From Chara braunii (lineage: Eukaryota > Streptophyta > Charophyceae > Charales > Characeae), in contig BFEA01000444.1 in assembly GCA_003427395.1 (NCBI GenBank), positions 1,322,779 to 1,359,624 on the forward strand: a DNA stretch of 36,846 bases, in the 5' to 3' direction. Below are positions 31,971 through 36,846 of the stretch, in pieces (the stretch's first letter is position 1; every line of letters starts with the position of its first letter). The notes under the pieces are model-generated. The model searched no databases and was not told the DNA's origin. It saw only the letters and a program-made list of their open reading frames with translations. A program made the position numbers and the translations under genes.

Positions 31971-32308
31971 GCTTGCGTTCTATTTGGGTGAAGACAGCAG
32001 CAGACATCAGCTCCAGGAACAGGAAGTTCAAGATGTCCTCCCAGGAGGGCTGTAACGACAATACAATGCAACGAGGTCAGGGAATGCGCAGGATTGTCGG
32101 ACCCTACTGGCGCCATGGGGGCCATGTAAATGACAACTTCCAAGGGAGTAGCCAGGTTATGGTTATGGTCTGTGGGGTGTAGGTAGTGGCAGTGTCTGCA
32201 AGGATGTCTCTTATCTTATGAAGACTAACCCGGGTCTTGCTAACGGGCCTATGCCAGACCCAGGGGGGTTGGTGGGGCCCGGCACCGTGTACCCGGTGCA
32301 AGCGGAAT

Positions 32309-32448
32309 TTGTTTGTTTGTTTGTTTGTTTGTTTGTTTTCTAAATGTATGAGGCAAAGACTTTTGAATTACTTTCATCTGGGTCCATCTGGATTCGAGCT
32401 CCAGTCTTTATGTCAACAGCTCATGGGTGTGCCAACTGAGCTAGGCCC
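32309..32448 (-). mobile_element. tRNA-derived SINE with (AAAC)n tail
   Basis: Read on the minus strand from 32448: GGGCC, the A-box TAGCTCAGTTGG (32443-32432), and the B-box AGCTCGAATCC (32400-32390), spaced 43 bases. The T-arm pairs perfectly: CTGGA, a loop of seven, TCCAG. A body of about 45 bases follows (ATGAAAGTAATTCAAAAGTC) and then a tail of AAAC repeats (TTTG on the plus strand, 32309-32339). Head, short body and simple-repeat tail are the standard structure of a SINE, transcribed by Pol III and moved by a LINE's enzymes. A LINE relic lies about 1 kb away, though no shared tail was shown. A degenerate flanking duplication (GCAAGCGG, GTAAGTGG) is possible. Confidence 0.7.
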
Positions 32449-32493
32449 ATCCGTAAGTGGCGTTTGTCTGTATGTCATGAGTTCATGGGTGCA

Positions 32494-32589
32494 TGGCAGG
32501 CCCGTTCGGATGGAGAGAGGGCACCTGACTCCAGGCCACGAGCTCGAATGAGGGTGGAGCTCACCCCAAAAGAAAAGAAAAGAAAGAAG
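32494..32589 (+). repeat. tRNA-like SINE relic, plus strand, with AAAAG tail
   Basis: TGGCAGGCCCG resembles an A-box, CACCTGACTCCAGG an anticodon arm, and AGCTCGAATGA (32541-32551) a decayed B-box. An A-rich tail of AAAAG units follows at 32567-32589. The upstream phrase GAGTTCATGGGTGCATGGCA recalls the other SINE heads here. Confidence 0.4.
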
Positions 32590-32621
32590 ATCTCAGAGTG
32601 CTTTTCTTACTTCTCTTTGTA

Positions 32622-32681
32622 GTATTTGAGCTGAGGTCTGTCTATCAACAGTTGATGGGTGTGCCATTCAGCCACATGGGC
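32622..32681 (-). repeat. tRNA-like SINE head relic, minus strand
   Basis: From 32681 the minus strand reads GCCCATGTGGCTGAATGGCA, CACCCATCAACTGTTGATAG and then a decayed B-box AGCTCAAATAC (32632-32622). It aligns base by base with the SINE head at 32448 over most of its length. It faces the plus-strand relic at 32494-32589, tail to tail. Confidence 0.5.
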
Positions 32682-32689
32682 TTGGCTGG

Positions 32690-32812
32690 CCGAGGAGGAG
32701 GGGGATGCGAGAGGAGGTGGCAGGGAACGAGGGGGGGAAGGAGGAGCAGGTGACGGGAGGGCAGGGGCAGCAGGAGGTGGTGGTGGAGGAGGAAAACGGG
32801 GAAGAGGAGCCG
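32690..32812. repeat. purine tract with many G runs
   Basis: The plus strand is almost all G and A with several runs of four to seven G and many GGA/GGT steps. It could form G-quadruplex or triplex structures. The Gly-rich frame across it is a composition artefact. From 32813 to 33162 no gene is recognised. Confidence 0.8.
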
Positions 32813-33162
32813 GTGTGCACCCTTGGCGGGCACCCGCTTGTTAATAATACTTAGCACAGCCCACTTGCAGATGAAATAATGTGTGATCGAGTGTCCTGCA
32901 GGCTAAGAGGCGAACGTTATGGCTCTTTGGATCTTGTCAGTCTTGATGGATCGCTGGCACTCCTCGGTGGGATTGGAACTGTGCTCAGGCCGGAAGAAAG
33001 AGACCGCTGTCAGAGCTGACGGATCGTATTCCAAGGAATGGCCCAGGGGTAACTTCGGCCTTCGTTTTGCAGAAAAGCATCAGAAAAGTGTCTGTTTGTT
33101 TTATGTCAGGTATGCAGATGGTTTTGTTCCATTGCTCACTGGGATGAAGAAGGCCGTAGAAG

Positions 33163-33313
33163 GCACGGAGTGCTTAGCCCAGACAAGACACAGCCACCTC
33201 TAGCTGAGCAAAACGAGCCTTGTTCCAAATGTCTGTGGTTCTCTTATCCGGCGATAGATCAGACACAAAGGGTCTTGCTCTTGTGAGCCCACCACCGTGC
33301 ATACCAGGTCAGA
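33163..33313 (-). repeat. extra copy of the LINE 3'-end repeat
   Basis: It matches 33382-33530 at about 85 percent by eye, offset by about 219 bases. Both include CACAGCCACCTCTAGC or the like, then TGGTTCTCTTATC and GATAGATCAGAC. It lacks the poly-T end that marks the other two copies, so it may be a local duplication. Confidence 0.7.
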
Positions 33314-33977
33314 AAAGAAAAATCCTCCAACTACACCTTTTTTTTGTCTAATGATTTTTATTTTTTTCAAAACCAGTTCAATTTATTGTCAGTGCAGCCT
33401 AGCCCAAGACAGCCACCTCTAGCAGAGCGAAATGAGTCTTTTTGCCAATATCTGTGATTCTCTTATCTGGTGATAGATCAGACGCAGAACGTCTTGCTCT
33501 TGGAAGCTCACCACTGTGCATACCAAGTCAGGATATCTTTTTTTGTTTTTTGTAAACAGAACCTTATGGTTCTGCCTCCTTTCCTTTCTGGGGAGCATCA
33601 GTCCGGTTCCTATTCCACAGGCAAGTCCGAAGCAATTACACACATACCCACACGCATACCCACACACACTCTCCCCATTACGGTTGAGAGGCCCGAGTGG
33701 ATGGCATTGAGTACTTCCCGAGGGAAGGATGTAGCACCCCTCACCCCTGCCTAAGTTAGCCTGACTATCTATCCCTGTGCATCCCGACGTTGGTTGGCAG
33801 GCTGCAGCCCAAGGGGTCCCCCTTCCAGACGGTGGTCGTTCTTCGCTGCGCAGTGGTGGCTCCCCAAAAAACCCTGGGGGTTGGACTGTCTGGCGTATCC
33901 TACAGGAGGTCCGTGCGTGGCTGGATGGCCAGCCCGGAGCTCTCCTTGGGTTCTGCTGCCTCCTGGGCCCCATCTAC

Positions 33978-33995
33978 CCCTAAACCCTAAACCCT
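33978..33995. repeat. short plant-type telomere-like run (CCCTAAA)
   Basis: Two full CCCTAAA units and a partial CCCT. It is too short to be a telomere. It may be chance or a small interstitial telomeric site, and a single CCCTAAACCCT-like phrase is also at 28052. Confidence 0.5.
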
Positions 33996-34269
33996 GATCT
34001 GTCTACTCTGGGTCCGCCTGAGTTTTACTCAGGCCTGGGCAAGGGCCAAACGTGCAGCTGAGTCCTGGGATCTGCCAGTCCCTGATGACGCGGCTGCTGC
34101 CAGGTGAGTGTTTTGTTGGGGACCCCAGTTGACTCTCCAGACAAGCCTGGGAGTGTCGCCTTCTATGACGCCCAATTTCCCGCTCCCCAACACCTCCTTG
34201 GTCAACTTGTCAATGATGTCTTGTTTCTCAGTGAGGTCGTCTTCGATCTTCTTCCTCGCCCTGCTCCAG

Positions 34270-34761
34270 TCAGAAATGGTACTCTGTCTGCAAGGTTTGT
34301 TGAGGCCTTCCCACACTTCTGCCAGCGGCATGGATTGTCCTCCTATCGTCTGTTCTGCAGCGTGTCTTCCAGATTCCCCACAGTGTAAGGGGGCGGAGTC
34401 TTCGGTAGAGCATGCGTTGCCACTTCTCTTGCATCCCTGGTTCTCTGAGGCTGGTGAGCGTAGCGACTGGGCTGTCTGATAAAGGCGTTGCTGTGACGGA
34501 GTCCCAAAGGGTTGACGCTCTGATCCAGAGTTGGGCTGAGTTAGGGCAGGTTAAGAGATAGTGTTTGAGGTCCTCTGGGGTGCCCTCCTCGCAGATGGAG
34601 CAAATGTCGTTGAAGTCCCTATGAGTGGCGGCCGACCGGTGCCTACTGAGCCACAGGTTGACGGGAAGGGCGTGATAGTAGATAAGCCACTGCATGCTTC
34701 TGACATGGGTGTTCCGGATGGACAGAGGCATCTGCCAGGAGATTTTTGTCTGTCTCCCCAA
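34270..34761 (-). pseudogene. LINE ORF2 C-terminal zinc-binding domain (zf-RVT)
   Basis: This open frame of 163 codons matches the zinc-binding region at the end of plant LINE reverse transcriptases. It has a hydrophobic lead (MQWLIYYHALPVNLWLSRHR) and then C54-x2-C57-x9-H67-x4-C72 (CSICEEGTPEDLKHYLLTCP) at 34602-34546, followed by a Trp-rich tail. The family usually sits after RT and is thought to bind nucleic acid. The frame upstream (34960-34762) is interrupted at HTA by a stop and then continues in another frame (LPEAWGDRQ). The ATG at 34761 is internal and not a real start. Confidence 0.85.
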
Positions 34762-35450
34762 GCCTCGGGTAGGTGTTTTTCCCAGCGCTGTGTCAGAGTT
34801 TGCTGTGTGTTAGTTGTCGACTTCCGTGTTGATCCAAAACGCTGATCTGGTGTTTGACCCTTGCTGTAGCGTAGTCATCTTCCATGTCCATTCTGTCGGG
34901 TGAAACTCCAAGTCCTGTATCTCCGACGTTGGGTTGTAGATCCTGTACTTGTCGTCCTCTACCACCCTGGCTTTCCTGAGGATACCCGGTTTTGCTGTAA
35001 TCCGTGCCCGAACAGTCTTGGTGACCCTGCTAACTGTCTGGTGTGGCTTCTATATATCGCGTATGGTCCAGAGGGCCCACTCCCCGATGGGCCCTCCCTC
35101 TTGACATATGATAATGCTTCCGTGGGGCTGTCCTCCCAGCAACATGTTGCCCATTCTGCCGCCCTCCACACCGCCCAACGCTGCAGGATTGCGACCCAGT
35201 CCTGCGGAACTGATAGCAGAAGGGCGTTGCGGTTGGCTTGCAGGTTATGGCAGCCCTTTAGGGTTTCCTGAGTTCGACGTGCGTTTTCCATCGATTATGC
35301 TGCTGGTTCTATAGGTGTTTAATTTGCCACACCTCCTTGGGCTGACCAGGATTTGGACATTATCCAGAACAGCCCTTGTATACTGGGGGAGGTGGAAGCT
35401 CTTGGCAATTGTCTGATTTGGTGCAGTGCCAGGCAGGATACTCTAGCTAC
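34762..35450 (-). pseudogene. LINE ORF2 region between RT and zinc domain
   Basis: The minus strand can be read through shifting frames as LINE-like sequence. It contains TRAVLDNVQILVSPRRCGKL and RTSSIIDGKRTSNSGNPKGL, then GEWALWTIRDI before a stop, and ILRKARVVEDDKYRIYNPTS with DLEFHPTEWTWKMTTLQQGS. The last ends at a TAA near 34815. At least three stops or shifts are visible. No catalytic motif is present, since the RT core would lie upstream of 35450. Assignment rests mainly on continuity with the zinc domain. Confidence 0.6.
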
Positions 35451-35452
35451 AC

Positions 35453-35598
35453 TTTTTTCTTTTGTCTAATGATTGTTTTTCAAAAACCAGTTCCATTTAT
35501 TATCAATACCTAAACAGAACACAGGCACCTCTAGCAGCGCAAGATGATTCTTTTTCCCAATATCTGTGATTCTCTTATCTGGTGATGGATCAGACACG
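35453..35598 (-). mobile_element. short LINE 3'-end insertion
   Basis: This copy matches 33340-33490, starting with a T-rich run (TTTTTTCTTTTGTCTAATGA) and ending at GATCAGACAC, where homology stops. It would be about 146 bases of LINE 3' end with poly-A on the minus strand, a typical severely 5'-truncated insertion. No clear target-site duplication was seen. Confidence 0.6.
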
Positions 35599-35837
35599 TG
35601 TGTGCGAGCACATATTGCGGATGCCTCTGCACGGTAAAGACCACGCACCATACCATTGCAACACTTCAGGAGGAGAATACACATCTGAGTGGAGTCAGGG
35701 AGAAGACAACAACGAAACACAAACGCAACAAGCAGTAAGGCAACACATAGGCTGGAGGGGGAGGGCAGACGACACAAAAGTAGCAAACATAACAGGCAAC
35801 AACAAAGAGGCAGCCTTAAGGTAGAACAACAGACGAC

Positions 35838-35875
35838 ACCAAAACACACAAAACACACAAAACACACAAAACCAG
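35838..35875. repeat. AAAACACAC minisatellite
   Basis: About three and a half units of a 9-bp repeat. The surrounding 35600-36125 stretch has no recognised gene. Its Cys/Leu/Val-rich minus-strand frame is a product of this composition. Confidence 0.85.
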
Positions 35876-36125
35876 CAAAAAGTTTCGACAACCGCAAAAA
35901 AAAAAAACTGATGATAGATTGTTTCGTCGGGGTTGCACCGACTCATCAGGAGGCTGGACCCCTAAAATCTGCGGAATTGCCGAAGTGATGGTCTGGGTCA
36001 TGCACCCTTTGACCCTTGTTGAAGGCAGACTGTCCCCAAACAGAACACAGCAGCGGTCAGCAACCCATCAGAGCACCAGGCAACGTGGCAGGAGCAACAC
36101 AGCTGCTCAATGCCAAAGACGAAGT

Positions 36126-36290
36126 GGATGCACAGCACAGGAACCATGCCATGAAGCACAAAGGAAACACCAACAAGGCAACCACACTGCAAGGTGGGAC
36201 AGGGCGAGCGGACGAGCAGCACAGCAACCATGCAGTGAAGCACAAGGCAACACCAACAAGGCAACCGAACTACAAGGTGCGCAAGCAAAG
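36126..36290. repeat. two-copy tandem repeat, 84 bp
   Basis: ACCATGC(C/A)(A/G)TGAAGCACAA recurs at 36143 and 36227, followed in both by ACACCAACAAGGCAACC and CTACAAGGT or CTGCAAGGT. The 84-base period keeps frame, so three frames stay open, but no family is recognised. A third partial unit may lie at 36325-36380. From there to 36790 no gene is seen. Confidence 0.75.
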
Positions 36291-36794
36291 AACACGGAAG
36301 GCATGGTCTGTGAATGGGCGACAAGGCAGTGGAGCAGTGAAGCTCAAGGCATCACCAAGCACGGCCACACCACAAAGTGAACATAGTAGCTTGCTAAGAA
36401 TGACCTGCGAAGCAAGTGGGACAGGCAGCAAGGCAGCAAGGCAGCGGCGGAGCGCAGATGAGGCAGTCCAGACAAGCGGCGCATGACCTACTCACATCAC
36501 GGGTGAACCCTGCAGACTGTTGGTTTCCACCTCCCACTGAGCGAGGGACTCACTCCGACAGACATCCATGGTCACCCATAGGGCAGACAGACATCCCGAA
36601 CTGAGTGGCGCCCCCTAGGAGTGCTGTAGGTAGTTCAAACAAGGAATGACGGACTGAGGCCCCAAAAGGGACCCAAAGTCTTGAAACCATGGGATTTTTT
36701 GTTGAAAGAAAGAAAGCCCCTTCTATTCTGGGGTCAGCAGTCCGGTTGCTCATCACCGGCAAGCACAACGGGGAAGGGGGGTGATTGATCGACT

Positions 36795-36812
36795 CTGTGT
36801 GTGTGTGTGTGT

Positions 36813-36846
<34 letters not shown>
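36795..36846. repeat. GT dinucleotide microsatellite at the window end
   Basis: About 26 GT units with one interruption (TGTATG). It mirrors the CA run at the start of the window. Confidence 0.98.

Larger units (their letters stand above)
33338..35450 (-). mobile_element. 5'-truncated LINE (non-LTR retrotransposon)
   Basis: The minus strand carries the C-terminal part of a LINE ORF2, then about 900 bases of 3' sequence ending in a poly-A (T9 on the plus strand at 33339-33347). The upstream end stops near 35450, where a second short 3'-end copy with its own T run begins. No reverse-transcriptase catalytic core or endonuclease is present. LINEs commonly insert as 5'-truncated copies through incomplete reverse transcription. 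The reading frame is broken by several stops and shifts, so the copy is old. Confidence 0.75.

Noticed and set aside
32902-33108. Possible host exon between CTGCAG and CAGGTATG
   Set aside because: The splice-like borders are weak, two frames are partly open, and no neighbouring exon or known domain supports it.
33419-33973. 184-codon minus-strand open frame
   Set aside because: It lies in the probable LINE 3' untranslated part, overlaps the LINE 3'-end repeat and shows no domain.
35466-35897. Cys/Val/Leu-rich minus-strand frame that looks like a membrane protein
   Set aside because: The hydrophobic run comes from the AAAACACAC minisatellite and nearby CA-rich sequence.
36016-36486. 156-codon plus-strand frame with an in-frame 84-bp repeat
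   Set aside because: Several frames are open at once on both strands, which points to low-complexity A/C/G sequence and not selection for a protein.

Overview
This window looks like repeat-rich nuclear DNA of a plant-lineage eukaryote. No intact host gene is visible. It holds decayed LTR and non-LTR retrotransposons, tRNA-derived SINE-like units, a U6 snRNA-like sequence, foldback elements, tandem arrays and long CA/GA microsatellites. A short CCCTAAA run points to a plant-type telomere repeat. The Ty3/gypsy polyprotein, with its long acidic linkers and its integrase tail, resembles elements I associate with charophyte algae such as Chara braunii. That species guess is from memory and unverified.

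Layout. 1-56 is a CA microsatellite. 381-683 (+) is a relic gag zinc knuckle of one LTR-retrotransposon family. 684-5117 has no recognisable gene. 5118-6050 is a degenerate tandem array. 6130-8852 (+) is an LTR-like arm, followed by a foldback repeat (8944-9303). 9624-16172 (-) is a nearly complete but dead Ty3/gypsy body: gag, acidic linker, protease, reverse transcriptase, RNase H and integrase. It has in-frame stops, frameshifts, a 101-bp tandem duplication in RT, and lost catalytic Asp residues in protease and integrase. 16565-21120 (-) is a second LTR-like arm. It is homologous to the 6130-8852 arm but in the opposite orientation, and is enlarged by a 726-bp duplication and a 65-bp tandem array.

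21250-23900 holds tandem units with a near-identical inverted copy. 24457-24664 (-) carries two tRNA-like units running straight into a U6 snRNA-like sequence. A further tRNA-like unit lies at 25394-25453. 26526-28040 is a cluster of foldback sequences dense in CTCAAG/CTTGAG. 28329-30441 is dominated by GT, CA and GA microsatellites. 31380-32690 holds several tRNA-like SINE units. 33338-35450 (-) is a 5'-truncated LINE with a zinc-finger reverse-transcriptase tail, whose 3'-end sequence recurs nearby. The window ends in a GT microsatellite.

No operon, CRISPR array or dedicated defence or metabolic system is present. The most interesting items are the tRNA/tRNA/U6 chimera, the inverted LTR-like arms around the gypsy body, and the foldback family. 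Alignments and identity levels were judged by eye.
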